The translations under genes and the position numbers were made by a program. Of a stretch of 64,000 bases of DNA, positions 43,830-52,299 are shown in pieces. The DNA is taken from NCBI GenBank assembly GCA_031556405.1, contig JAVBTC010000074.1, positions 25,336-89,335 on the forward strand, written 5' to 3'. Each line of letters begins with the position of its first letter. Position 1 is the stretch's first letter. The notes below the pieces were generated by a model that saw only the letters and a program-made list of their open reading frames with translations, did no database searches and was not told where the DNA came from. This DNA comes from WQZF01 sp031556405. Lineage in GTDB: Bacteria > Pseudomonadota > Gammaproteobacteria > Burkholderiales > Rhodocyclaceae.

Positions 43830-44768
43830 TTATGGCAGCGGCAGGCGGTGGATCAGCGCCGTGAGGTCGTCTTCCTGCGCATGCCCGCCGTCGACGCGGG
43901 AAAGGCGATGCGCGGCAACGGCGGCAAACACGGCCTGTACGTCCTCGGGCAGCACCCGGTCGCGACCGTCGATGCAGGCCCAGGCGCGGGCGGCGGAGAG
44001 CAGCGCGAGCGCGGCGCGCGGGGAGAGTCCGTGGCGCCAGAGCGATACGCGGCGGGTTTCCACGACCAGCGCCTGGATATAGTCGAGCAGCGGCGGCGCG
44101 GCATGGATTTTCATCACGCTCTTCTGCAATGCGAGCAGCGTTTCCGCGGAAAAAAGCGCCGGCACCTGGGGAATGCGCTGGCGCGCATCGCCCGCTTCGA
44201 GCAGGGCGCGTTCGGCGGCATGTTCAGGGTAGCCGAGCGCGATGCGCATCAGGAAGCGGTCGAGCTGCGATTCCGGCAGCGGGAACGTGCCGATCTGATA
44301 CATCGGATTCTGCGTCGCGATGACGAAGAAAGGCTCGGGCAGCGGTCTCGTTTCTCCCTCGGCGGTCACCTGCCGTTCTTCCATCGCTTCCAGGAGCGCG
44401 CTCTGCGCTTTCGGCGTGGCGCGGTTGATTTCGTCGGCCAGCACCAGCTGCGCGAAAATCGGGCCGGGCAGGAATTTGAAACTGCCGCGCTCACGTTCGA
44501 AAATCGAGACGCCGAGAATATCCGCCGGCAGAAGGTCGCTGGTGAACTGGATGCGGGAAAACGCCAGGCCGAGCAACTGCGCCAGCGTGTGCGCCAGCGT
44601 CGTTTTGCCGACACCGGGCAGATCCTCGATCAGCAAATGTCCGCGGGCGAGAAAGCACGCCAGCGCGAGCCGGATTTGCCGCTCCTTGCCGAAAATGACG
44701 TTTCCGGCGGCTTCCAGCGTGGCCTTCAACGCCGCCTGCGGATTAGGGAAAGAAGTGGGAGCGGTCAT
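43830..44768 (-). CDS. MoxR family AAA+ ATPase
   Basis: This is a chaperone-like AAA+ ATPase, first gene of the moxR-DUF58-tgpA unit. From ATG 44768 the product is about 312 residues. Walker A is in EDLPGVGKTTLAHTLA at about 43-58, Walker B in LVLADEINRATPKAQSALLEAMEE, sensor 1 in FFVIATQNPMYQIGTFPLPESQLDRF. A second in-frame start a few codons upstream is possible. Such ATPases usually help activate or load metal on partner proteins, often with the DUF58 member as adaptor; the client here is not known. Confidence 0.94.
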   Translation of the reverse strand: MTAPTSFPNPQAALKATLEAAGNVIFGKERQIRLALACFLARGHLLIEDLPGVGKTTLAHTLAQLLGLAFSRIQFTSDLLPADILGVSIFERERGSFKFLPGPIFAQLVLADEINRATPKAQSALLEAMEERQVTAEGETRPLPEPFFVIATQNPMYQIGTFPLPESQLDRFLMRIALGYPEHAAERALLEAGDARQRIPQVPALFSAETLLALQKSVMKIHAAPPLLDYIQALVVETRRVSLWRHGLSPRAALALLSAARAWACIDGRDRVLPEDVQAVFAAVAAHRLSRVDGGHAQEDDLTALIHRLPLP

Positions 44769-45000
44769 GGCTTGTGACAATCGAGGGAATAGGAAGATAA
44801 TGAATTCGAGATGGAAGTCGTGGCAAGAACAGCATAAAAAGCGGCGTTCCCGGCGCGATGCCGGAAGCGGCGGTTTGCGGATTTGCCATAAAAACGAGGA
44901 CGATTATAACGGTATCTTTTTATAACGCTGCATTTGACCAATCCCGACAGCACACCCGCCATGCATAACGGCCATATTCAATGGATTCAGGAGGAATAAA

Positions 45001-45924
45001 GTGACCGCTACCGCTTTCATCACGCACCGTGATTGCCATCTTCATGACATGGGGTCTTATCATCCTGAGTCTCCCGGGCGGCTGACCGCGATCAAGGACC
45101 ACCTGATCGCGCAGGGCATCGACGGCTTTTTCGAATACCACGACGCGCCGCTGGCGACGTTCGAGCAATTGCTGCGCGCGCATCCGGCCGCGCATCTGGA
45201 GCGCATCAAGCGTTCCTCGCCGGTACAGGGTATCCAGCACCTCGACCCGGACACGGCGATGAATCCGCATACCTGGCAGGCTGCCTTGCGCGCCGCCGGT
45301 TCCGGCACGCTGGCGGTCGACCTCGTCATGTCGGACAAGGTGCAGAACGCTTTCTGCGCCGTGCGTCCGCCCGGGCACCACGCCGAACGCAGCAATCCGA
45401 TGGGATTCTGTTTCTTCAACAATATCGCGGTCGCGGCGCACCACGCGATGAAGGTGCATGGCCTGGAGCGCGTCGCGATCATCGATTTCGACGTTCACCA
45501 CGGCAACGGTACCGAGGATATTTTCAAAAATGACGAGCGCGTGCTGATGGCCGGAATTTTCCAGCATCCCTTTTATCCGTACAGCGGCGACCGGCAGGCG
45601 GCGAACATGGCCAACGTACCGTTGCCGTCCGGCGCCGGCGGCGAGGAGCTGTTCGCCGCCGTTACCGATGTCTGGCTGCCGCGCCTCGCCGAGCATAAAC
45701 CGCAGATGATCTTCATTTCCGCCGGATTCGACGCGCATTACGAGGACGACATGGGCGGCATGAAGATGCTGGAGAAGGATTACGCCTGGGTTACCCGCGA
45801 ACTGAAAAGCGTCGCCGCGGAATATGCCGAGCATCGCATCGTCTCGATGCTCGAGGGCGGCTACGTGCTATCGTCGCTTGCCCGCAGCGTCGGCGCGCAT
45901 CTGCGCGTGCTTGCCGATCTGTAG
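45001..45924 (+). CDS. Histone deacetylase family (acetylpolyamine amidohydrolase-like) hydrolase
   Basis: The 307-residue product has the arginase/deacetylase fold with class II HDAC features. Zinc ligands and catalytic His are visible in RPPGHHAER, IDFDVHHGNGT and ISAGFDAHYED. The C-terminal LEGGYVLSSLARSV with its glycine-tyrosine is typical. Bacterial members deacylate polyamines or proteins; the natural substrate cannot be read here. The start is GTG 45001, with AGGAGG at ideal spacing. It ends 23 bp from the convergent pirin gene. Confidence 0.93.
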   Translation: MTATAFITHRDCHLHDMGSYHPESPGRLTAIKDHLIAQGIDGFFEYHDAPLATFEQLLRAHPAAHLERIKRSSPVQGIQHLDPDTAMNPHTWQAALRAAGSGTLAVDLVMSDKVQNAFCAVRPPGHHAERSNPMGFCFFNNIAVAAHHAMKVHGLERVAIIDFDVHHGNGTEDIFKNDERVLMAGIFQHPFYPYSGDRQAANMANVPLPSGAGGEELFAAVTDVWLPRLAEHKPQMIFISAGFDAHYEDDMGGMKMLEKDYAWVTRELKSVAAEYAEHRIVSMLEGGYVLSSLARSVGAHLRVLADL

Positions 45925-45947
45925 GCTCTGTTCGCGCAGGCGGCGCT

Positions 45948-46913
45948 TTAGCGTTTCTTGATCGACAACGCGCTGGTTTCCGGCGCGACGAGCCGTTTTC
46001 CAGTCGCGCCCGGCACATCGGGAAAACGGCGGCCTTCGTTCCAGTCTTTCGTCGCCGCCGCGATTTCTTCCGGCGTGCGGGCGACGAAATTCCACCACAA
46101 TAGAATTTCTTCCTCGAACGGCGTGCCGCCGATCAGCAGCAGCCGTGTCGGTGCCGTATTCGTGTTCGCATCCGCACCTGTTGTGCGCGCCGCGAGCGGC
46201 AATGTTTCCCGGCCCGTGCCGAGGTAGAGCAGCGTTCCCGGCTGTATCGCTTCGCCCGCCACCTCCGCCTCGCCTTCAAGGACGAGGACGGCGTGTTCGA
46301 AAAGCGGGTCGAGCGGCAGCACCGTTTCCGCGGCGCCGCCGCAGGCGAGGTCGAGGCCGAGCAACGGAGAGTGTATCGCCACCGGCGATTCCCGGCCGAG
46401 CATGTCGCCGACCAGAACGGTGATCCGGAATCCGCCCGAGTCGAGCGCGGGCAATTCCGGGTAATGCCGGAATTCCGGCGCGCCGTGGCGTTGCGCCTCG
46501 GGCAGCGCGATCCACAGTTGCGCCGCCTGCAGCCGTCCGCTCCGGTCCGCCGCGGAATTTTCGGCGTGTGCGATGCCGGAGCCGGCGCTCATCAAATTCA
46601 CCTGGCCGGGACGGATCCACTGTTCGTTACCGAGGCTGTCCTGGTGCAGCACTTCGCCTTCGATCATCCAGGTGAAGGTCTGCAGGCCGATATGCGGATG
46701 CGGTCCAACCGACAGTCCGTGCCCGGCGGCGTAATCGACCGGCCCGGCGTGATCGAGAAAACACCAGGCGCCGACCGTGCGGCGCGAACGGCTGGGAAGC
46801 GCACGGCGGATTTCCAGACCGTCGCCGATCTCGGCGTTGCGCGTCGCGATGCGCTGTATCGCCTGGCCCGACCCGGAGGAAAGGAGCGCATCCGGGTTTT
46901 CGTGTTTTTTCAT
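45948..46913 (-). CDS. Pirin family protein
   Basis: The 321-residue product is a bicupin of the pirin family. The N-terminal cupin metal site is in VGPHPHIGLQTFTWMIEGEVLHQDS (two His, one more His, Glu), with INLMSAGSGIAHAEN following. Some bacterial pirins are quercetin dioxygenases, others redox sensors or regulators of enzymes; which one applies here is unknown. ATG 46913 has AAGGA upstream. A short repeat loop (TTGADANTNTAPT) is inserted near residue 260. Repeat copy 7 lies just upstream. Confidence 0.93.
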   Translation of the reverse strand: MKKHENPDALLSSGSGQAIQRIATRNAEIGDGLEIRRALPSRSRRTVGAWCFLDHAGPVDYAAGHGLSVGPHPHIGLQTFTWMIEGEVLHQDSLGNEQWIRPGQVNLMSAGSGIAHAENSAADRSGRLQAAQLWIALPEAQRHGAPEFRHYPELPALDSGGFRITVLVGDMLGRESPVAIHSPLLGLDLACGGAAETVLPLDPLFEHAVLVLEGEAEVAGEAIQPGTLLYLGTGRETLPLAARTTGADANTNTAPTRLLLIGGTPFEEEILLWWNFVARTPEEIAAATKDWNEGRRFPDVPGATGKRLVAPETSALSIKKR

Positions 46914-46950
46914 GAGATTTTCCTTTCCGAAATTGGCAATTGATTCCAAC

Positions 46951-47025
46951 TATTCTAATTTTTGTTAAATATCATTACATATATGTAGTGATATACATCA
47001 ATAAATTATTTATCAATATTGGAAT
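46951..47025 (+). repeat. A/T-rich quasi-palindromic repeat, copy 7
   Basis: This is the most regular copy. It has ATTCTAATTTTTG, then a nearly perfect 26-bp palindrome around 46970-46995 (ATATCATTACAT/ATGTAGTGATAT) containing TGTAG at 46984-46988, then about 30 A/T-rich bases and TTGGAAT at 47019-47025. It ends 8 bp from the rhodanese stop and sits upstream of the pirin gene. Confidence 0.85.
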
Positions 47026-47033
47026 TTTTCATA

Positions 47034-47486
47034 TCAGGGTGCTTTGCGTCCCGTGCCATCCGGCGGCACGACCGGCAATCCGTTATCGATCCAGGAACGG
47101 ATGCCGCCCTTGGCGTTGTAGACCTTTTTATAGCCGGCTTCATCGAGCAGTTTCGCGGCGGCCGCGCTGCGCCCTCCGGTCCGGCATACCAGCACCACGG
47201 GCTGGTCAGGCCGGGCGAGGGCCTTCATTTTTTGCGCCCATTCCGGGGCGACACGGCCTTGGGCATCGGAATACGTAAGGCGCTTGCTGCCGGCGATGAT
47301 GCCGGTTTCCCGCCATTCCTCGACACGGCGGATGTCGACGATAGTGACGCCGTCGGCGGCAAGGTGCGCGATCTCGGAAGTATTGGCGTCGATCACTTCG
47401 GCATGAAGCGGCAGGCTGATGAACGCGGCGGCGGCGAGGAGAACGGCGCCGCGCGGAAAAAACGGGAACAGAGCAGGGGAGGTCAT
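47034..47486 (-). CDS. Periplasmic rhodanese-like protein
   Basis: The 150-residue product has a signal peptide (residues 1-28, with GAVLLAAAAFISLPLHA before the cleavage site) followed by a single rhodanese domain. The active-site loop is VLVCRTGGRSA, with the catalytic cysteine at about residue 100, so it could carry a persulfide. Secreted single-domain rhodaneses are common in betaproteobacteria; their sulfur donors are unclear. ATG 47486 has AAGGAAAAGG upstream. Its stop is next to repeat copy 7. Confidence 0.9.
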   Translation of the reverse strand: MTSPALFPFFPRGAVLLAAAAFISLPLHAEVIDANTSEIAHLAADGVTIVDIRRVEEWRETGIIAGSKRLTYSDAQGRVAPEWAQKMKALARPDQPVVLVCRTGGRSAAAAKLLDEAGYKKVYNAKGGIRSWIDNGLPVVPPDGTGRKAP

Positions 47487-47519
47487 GGCCTTTTCCTTGA
47501 AACATTGAGAGGAAAAATA

Positions 47520-47537
47520 CCGATTCTACAGAATCGG
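47520..47537. promoter_or_regulatory. Perfect palindrome between rhodanese and gdhA
   Basis: CCGATTCT-AC-AGAATCGG is an 8+2+8 base inverted repeat 34 bp upstream of the rhodanese start. It could be an operator or a small hairpin. No matching second copy is seen in the window. Confidence 0.5.
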
Positions 47538-47730
47538 TTCGGCATGGGTTCTCCGGCGGGGTTCCCATGCCGTGTGGAACAAAGCGGGAAGATATGAAGA
47601 AAAATACCCCCCCGCCGCAAGAGGCTTTGTTTTAAAATCGCCGATTGCGGTTTCGCGCAATCGGGCTGGCGCCGGAGGGCTCCGGTGCTGCCGGCGCGGA
47701 CCGCTTTTTCTTGTTAGGGAGATTTTTTAA

Positions 47731-49077
47731 ATGAGCGCAACGCTTAACGACTTTCTGGCATATGTCCAGAAACGCGATCCGCATCAACCGGAGTTCCATC
47801 AGGCGGTAAAAGAGGTTTTCGGCACCCTGTGGCCCTTCCTCGAAGAAACCCCGAAATATCGCAGGAATGGGCTCCTGGAGCGCCTGGTCGAGCCGGAACG
47901 GATGATCATGTTCCGCGTGCCCTGGATGGACGATGCCGGCAATGTCCATGTGAACCGCGGCTACCGCGTCCAGATGTCCTCGGCGATCGGTCCGTACAAG
48001 GGCGGCATCCGCTTTCATTCCTCGGTCAATCTGTCCATCCTCAAGTTCCTCGCCTTCGAGCAGGTATTCAAGAACTCGCTGACGACGCTGCCGATGGGCG
48101 GCGGCAAGGGCGGTTCGGATTTCGACCCGAAGGGAAGGAGCGACAATGAAGTCATGCGCTTCTGCCAGGCGTTCATCGCCGAGCTGCACAAGTACATCGG
48201 TGCCGAAATGGACGTTCCGGCCGGCGATATCGGTGTCGGCGGACGCGAGGTCGGTTTCATGTTCGGCATGTATAAAAAGCTCGTCGGCGAATTCGAGTCG
48301 GTATTCACCGGCAAGGGCCTCGACTACGGTGGCAGCCTGATCCGTCCGGAAGCGACTGGCTACGGTACGCTGTATTTCGTCCAGGAAATGCTCGCCACCC
48401 GCGGCCAGACGCTGGAAGGCAAGCGCGTGGCGATTTCCGGTTCCGGCAACGTCGCGCAGTACGCCGCCGAAAAAGCGATGGCGATGGGCGGCAAGGTGAT
48501 TTCGATCTCGGATTCGGACGGTACCGCTTACGATCCGCAAGGCATGAACGACGAAAAATGGCGCGCGTTGGTCGAACACAAGGAAGTCAAGCGCGGGCGG
48601 ATCAAGGAATACGCCGAGCGTTATGGCCTCGAATACCTGCAGGGCAAACGCCCCTGGCAACTGCCGTGTGATGTTGCGCTGCCGTGCGCGACGCAGAACG
48701 AACTCGACGAGCACGACGCGAAGACGCTCCTGGCCAACGGCTGTATCGCCGTCGCCGAAGGCGCGAATATGCCTTCGACGCTGGAAGCGGTGCATGCCTT
48801 CGTCGATGCCGGCATTCTCTACGCGCCGGGCAAGGCCGCCAATGCCGGCGGCGTCGCGGTATCCGGCCTGGAAATGAGCCAGAACGCGCAGCGCCTGTCG
48901 TGGTCGCGCGACGAAGTGGATCAGCGTCTGCGCAGCATCGTTTCGTCGATTCACGCCGCCTGCCTGCAATACGGCGCCAAGCGCGGTCCGAACGACTCCA
49001 CCAACTATGTCATGGGCGCCAATGTCGCCGGCTTCGTGAAGGTTGCCGACGCGATGATCGCGCAAGGGATCGTCTGA
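47731..49077 (+). CDS. gdhA: NADP-specific glutamate dehydrogenase
   Basis: GdhA makes glutamate from ammonia and 2-oxoglutarate with NADPH. The product is 448 residues, the usual length of the small hexameric form. Catalytic lysine is in PMGGGKGGSDFDPKGRSD, the Rossmann loop is SGSGNVAQYAAEKA, and the substrate region has SSAIGPYKGGIRFHSSVN. ATG 47731 has AGGGAG upstream. It lies alone on plus, followed by a strong terminator, and is separated from the minus-strand rhodanese by 244 bp. Confidence 0.97.
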   Translation: MSATLNDFLAYVQKRDPHQPEFHQAVKEVFGTLWPFLEETPKYRRNGLLERLVEPERMIMFRVPWMDDAGNVHVNRGYRVQMSSAIGPYKGGIRFHSSVNLSILKFLAFEQVFKNSLTTLPMGGGKGGSDFDPKGRSDNEVMRFCQAFIAELHKYIGAEMDVPAGDIGVGGREVGFMFGMYKKLVGEFESVFTGKGLDYGGSLIRPEATGYGTLYFVQEMLATRGQTLEGKRVAISGSGNVAQYAAEKAMAMGGKVISISDSDGTAYDPQGMNDEKWRALVEHKEVKRGRIKEYAERYGLEYLQGKRPWQLPCDVALPCATQNELDEHDAKTLLANGCIAVAEGANMPSTLEAVHAFVDAGILYAPGKAANAGGVAVSGLEMSQNAQRLSWSRDEVDQRLRSIVSSIHAACLQYGAKRGPNDSTNYVMGANVAGFVKVADAMIAQGIV

Positions 49078-49131
49078 CATGCCCGCCGCCGCAAGGCGCG
49101 GCACGGCCGGATGCGATCCGAATCTGTTTGT

Positions 49132-49168
49132 CCCCTGGCGGCGTGCCTCCGCCAGGGGCTTTTTTTTA
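49132..49168 (+). terminator. Rho-independent terminator after gdhA
   Basis: A CCCCTGGCGG/CCGCCAGGGG stem with a short loop followed by eight T, 55 bp past the gdhA stop. Confidence 0.92.
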
Positions 49169-49227
49169 TTTTCTGTCTGATAGCATTATCCCTATTCGTT
49201 TTCCGATGTGAAGAAATGGGGAAGTTC

Positions 49228-49728
49228 ATGCAGCAGTTCGATCCATATGCCCCGCCAGGCGCCGAAGTCGAGAAGGCGGTTCCGTTTCCCGGGACACAAA
49301 TAGAAAAACTTATTTCCGGGCAGAAAACGGTGGTTAATGCGATTTTGGCAATTGGCAGTGCCATTCTTTTTATTGTGGTGGTAGAGGTGTTGTCTCCCGG
49401 ATCGGCGTATGTGGGGCTGATAAGTCCGCTGTACCTGGTGGCGTTCCTGGTCATTATTATCTCCGCCGGGGCCATTGTCGTCGGCACGGTCCGGGCCGCC
49501 AAAGGACTGGGCTGGAGTTCCGGAATCAGGATTCTGTTGGCGATCTCGATACCAGTTTTAATGTTGCTTCCGTTTTTCATCTGGGTGGCGGCGGATTTGC
49601 AAGCAATAAAGCCGGTACCAATCCCTCTCGTAATACTCGTTTTCCTGTTGATCGCCATTAACCTCCGCGTAACGAAAGTACTGCGCGCGAATGGCCATAA
49701 AGTCGGGTTTTTCGGCGTTTCGCGCTGA
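49228..49728 (+). CDS. Small four-pass membrane protein, unknown
   Basis: From ATG 49228 the product is 166 residues and opens with MQQFDPYAPPGAEVE, a start common to a loosely defined group of small membrane proteins (the NPYAPP pattern). About four hydrophobic segments follow (AILAIGSAILFIVVVEVL, YLVAFLVIIISAGAIVVG, ILLAISIPVLMLLPFFIW, PLVILVFLLIAIN). Base composition is clearly more A/T-rich than in the neighbours, with codons such as ATA and TTA, which suggests recent acquisition. GGGGA lies 8 bases upstream of this ATG; an ATG at 49216 is also in frame. No function can be assigned. Confidence 0.75.
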   Translation: MQQFDPYAPPGAEVEKAVPFPGTQIEKLISGQKTVVNAILAIGSAILFIVVVEVLSPGSAYVGLISPLYLVAFLVIIISAGAIVVGTVRAAKGLGWSSGIRILLAISIPVLMLLPFFIWVAADLQAIKPVPIPLVILVFLLIAINLRVTKVLRANGHKVGFFGVSR

Positions 49729-49762
49729 CGCTGCGCGATATTCGTTCCACGCTCCGTGAATA

Positions 49763-49902
49763 CCCTGGATTTCCGCCTGCGCGGGAATGACGCGAATATT
49801 TTTCGTCTTTTTCCGGTAACGACGGCTCAAGCGATGCGGGCGCTGCTTTTCTCCGCGATCCGTTATTTCTTCCGTCATTCCCGCGCAGGCGGGAATCCAG
49901 GG
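49763..49902. repeat. Inverted repeat pair with dRS3-like ends
   Basis: A 30-bp sequence at 49763-49792 is repeated in inverted orientation at 49873-49902 with one mismatch. Each half contains the core ATTCCCGCGCAGGCGGGAAT (a base differs in the first copy), which matches the neisserial dRS3 pattern of ATTCCC, eight bases, GGGAAT. The 80 bases between hold no gene. The arrangement could be a small non-autonomous element or a pair of scattered repeats. Confidence 0.8.
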
Positions 49903-49972
49903 AAATGCCGTCAACGCCCGATTGCGGCGGAAAACGGCGACAGGTTCGGAAACCGCCGCCCGCGCTCCGGAA

Positions 49973-50938
49973 TCAGCGCAGCCAGCCCTTGCGCCGGAAG
50001 TACCAGAACGGAAGGGTGATCGAACAGAGCATCAGGGCGATCGAGAAGGGGTAGCCGAATCCCCACTCCAGTTCCGGCATGTGCTTGAAGTTCATGCCGT
50101 AGATGCTGGCGATCAGGGTCGGCGGCAGCATGGCGACCGAGGCCACCGAGAAGATCTTGATGATCTTGTTCTGGTTGATGTTGATGAAGCCGACGGTGGC
50201 GTCCATCAGGAAGTTGATCTTGTCGAACAGAAACGAGGTGTGGCTGTCGAGCGAGTCGATGTCGCGCAGGATCTGCCGCGCTTCCTCGGCCTGCTCCGCG
50301 GTGACCAGCCGGTTGCGCATCAGGAAGGAAACGGCGCGGCGCGTATCCATCACATTGCGGCGGATGCGCCCGTTCAAATCTTCTTCCTGCGCGATACCCG
50401 CCAGAACCTCGGCGGCGTCGGTGTCGCTCAGCGGGGATTTCAACACGCGGTCGCTGATTTTCTCCAGCGCTTCGTAGATTTCTTCCAGCGAGTCGGCGGA
50501 ATACTCGGCGTCGGTGGCATAGAGATCGAGCAGCACGTCCATCGCGTCCTTGATCGAGCCGGGTTTCACGCGCGCGCGCATGCGCACCAGGCGGAAGACG
50601 GGCAGATTTTCGTGGTGCAGGCTGTAGAGGACGTCGCTTTTCAGCATGAAGGCGACGGGGACGTTGCGCGCGCCCTCTTCATCGTCGTCGAGCAGGAAGT
50701 CGGAGCGGATGTGCAGTTGTCCTGCATCGTCCTGAAAATAGCGCGCCGAAGCCTCGATGTCGCCGATTTCGTCCTCGTCGGGCAGTTCGGCGCCGAAAAG
50801 ATCCTGCAGCAGCGTCTGTTCTTCTTCGGTCGGAGAATCGAAATCGATCCAGATCGGCCTGGCGCGTGCCAGGTCTTCACGGGTTTCGATGTGAATCTGC
50901 TTTAACCGGCCGCCGACGAGTTCAAAGGCATTGATCAT
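49973..50938 (-). CDS. corA: CorA-type magnesium/cobalt transporter
   Basis: CorA forms a pentameric Mg2+ channel. From ATG 50938, with AAGGAG upstream, the product is 321 residues. A long acidic and helical cytosolic part is followed by two membrane segments at the C-terminus, with the diagnostic YGMNFKHMPEL between them (the GMN selectivity motif) and a basic end (RRKGWLR). A classical MgtA-type leader is not visible upstream, where a 310-bp gap holds repeat copy 8. The dRS3-like pair lies downstream. Confidence 0.95.
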   Translation of the reverse strand: MINAFELVGGRLKQIHIETREDLARARPIWIDFDSPTEEEQTLLQDLFGAELPDEDEIGDIEASARYFQDDAGQLHIRSDFLLDDDEEGARNVPVAFMLKSDVLYSLHHENLPVFRLVRMRARVKPGSIKDAMDVLLDLYATDAEYSADSLEEIYEALEKISDRVLKSPLSDTDAAEVLAGIAQEEDLNGRIRRNVMDTRRAVSFLMRNRLVTAEQAEEARQILRDIDSLDSHTSFLFDKINFLMDATVGFININQNKIIKIFSVASVAMLPPTLIASIYGMNFKHMPELEWGFGYPFSIALMLCSITLPFWYFRRKGWLR

Positions 50939-51248
50939 TACCGACTCCTTGCTGGACGTGCTGATCGCGCCGACAGAGGCGCGGCGCGCGGGCATCTGCG
51001 CAATACACAGGATCGGTGTGTTGCGGTGCGGCGAAGCGTAGCATGGCTGGTGCGGTGCAGCAACGGCTTTTTTATAGCGCCGTCGATTGTTATTCTAATT
51101 TTGAGGAAAATAGTAAATGTTTTCTGTAGCCGGTTCTATTGGCGAATTAATTTTCATTAAATGGAATGGTGATCGCGTTGCGATCGTTCTTCCGTCGCTG
51201 CCGGTTTGCCATTTTTCCGCTGTTTCACACCGCGGCGGCGGATGCCGT
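50939..51248. other. Intergenic region corA to purC
   Basis: This 310-bp gap contains only repeat copy 8 (51091-51167) and the corA promoter region. No gene or riboswitch is recognised. Confidence 0.6.
51091..51167 (+). repeat. A/T-rich quasi-palindromic repeat, copy 8
   Basis: TATTCTAATTTT (51091) leads to GAAAA at 51106, TGTAG at 51125-51129, then CCGG and about 30 bases with AATTAATTTTCATTAA ending ATGGAAT at 51161-51167. It lies about 80 bp past the purC stop and upstream of corA. Confidence 0.78.
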
Positions 51249-52202
51249 TCAATCCAGCGCCGCGAGGGGTTTTCCAGTAAGGCGCGTAAATGCTTCGCAG
51301 TATTTTTCCGTCGTGCGCGCGATGATTCCCGAAGGCAGACGCGGTCCCGGCGCTTTTTTGTTCCAGTCCAGCGTTTCCAGGTAGTCGCGCACGAACTGTT
51401 TGTCGAAGGACGGAGGATTGCTGCCGGGCGCGCGGGCGCGGTAGGCATCGGCGGGCCAGAAACGCGAGGAATCCGGCGTCAGCGCCTCGTCGATCAGGTG
51501 CAGCGTGCCGGCGGCGTCGATGCCGAATTCGAATTTCGTGTCGGCGATGATGATGCCGCGCCCGGCGGCATAGTCGGCGGCCTCGGCATACAGACGCAGG
51601 GCAATGCGGCGTGCTTCGTCGACCAGTTGGGCGCCGTTCCTGCCGCTGCCGTAGAGCGTGGCGGAAAAGGCGGCGGCGCAGTGGGCCTGGGCGGCGGCGG
51701 TGCTGATGTTTTCGTCATGGTCGCCGATGGCGGCCTTGGTCGCCGGAGTGAAAATCGGCTGCGGCAGCCTGTCGCCCTGCGTCAGCCCGGCGGGCAGCCG
51801 GACGCCGCAGATGGCGCCGCTGTCCCGGTAATCCTTCCAGCCCGAACCGGACAGATAGCCGCGCACGACGGCCTCGATCGGCAAGGGGGCGAGGCGCTTG
51901 ACGACGACGGCGCGGCCGCGCACCTGATCGCGCTCGGCGGCGGCGACGACGGATTCCGGGTCGATGCCGGTGAGTTGACCGGGAACGATGGCGGAGAGGC
52001 GTTCGAACCAGAAATTGGCGAGCTGGGTGAGTACCTTGCCTTTCTGCGGGATCGGGTCGGGCAGGATTACGTCGAATGCGGAAAGGCGGTCGCTGGTGAC
52101 GATCAGCAGGTGGCCGGCATCGACGGCGTAAATGTCGCGTACTTTACCGCGGGAGAGGAGCGGCAGGCTTTTCAGGGTCGATTCGAACAGAGGGGCGGTC
52201 AC
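51249..52202 (-). CDS. purC: Phosphoribosylaminoimidazole-succinocarboxamide synthase
   Basis: PurC joins aspartate to CAIR in purine synthesis, using ATP. The product is 317 residues, the longer form found in beta/alphaproteobacteria and yeast rather than the 237-residue E. coli type. SAICAR synthetase motifs are visible: LLSRGKVRDIYAV, SDRLSAFDVIL, VRGYLSGSGWKDY and DTKFEFGID, with LIDEALTPDSSRFWPAD near the C-terminus. The start is GTG 52202. It is followed by repeat copy 8. purB is close by on the other strand. Confidence 0.96.
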   Translation of the reverse strand: MTAPLFESTLKSLPLLSRGKVRDIYAVDAGHLLIVTSDRLSAFDVILPDPIPQKGKVLTQLANFWFERLSAIVPGQLTGIDPESVVAAAERDQVRGRAVVVKRLAPLPIEAVVRGYLSGSGWKDYRDSGAICGVRLPAGLTQGDRLPQPIFTPATKAAIGDHDENISTAAAQAHCAAAFSATLYGSGRNGAQLVDEARRIALRLYAEAADYAAGRGIIIADTKFEFGIDAAGTLHLIDEALTPDSSRFWPADAYRARAPGSNPPSFDKQFVRDYLETLDWNKKAPGPRLPSGIIARTTEKYCEAFTRLTGKPLAALD

Positions 52203-52299
52203 GGCACGGGCTTTCAGAAAAATGGCGGCGGCGGGGAGGCGGGAAAATGGGGGAAAGAGGCGATGCGCGGCGATGGCGCCACCGGCGGTCTTTCGGGTT

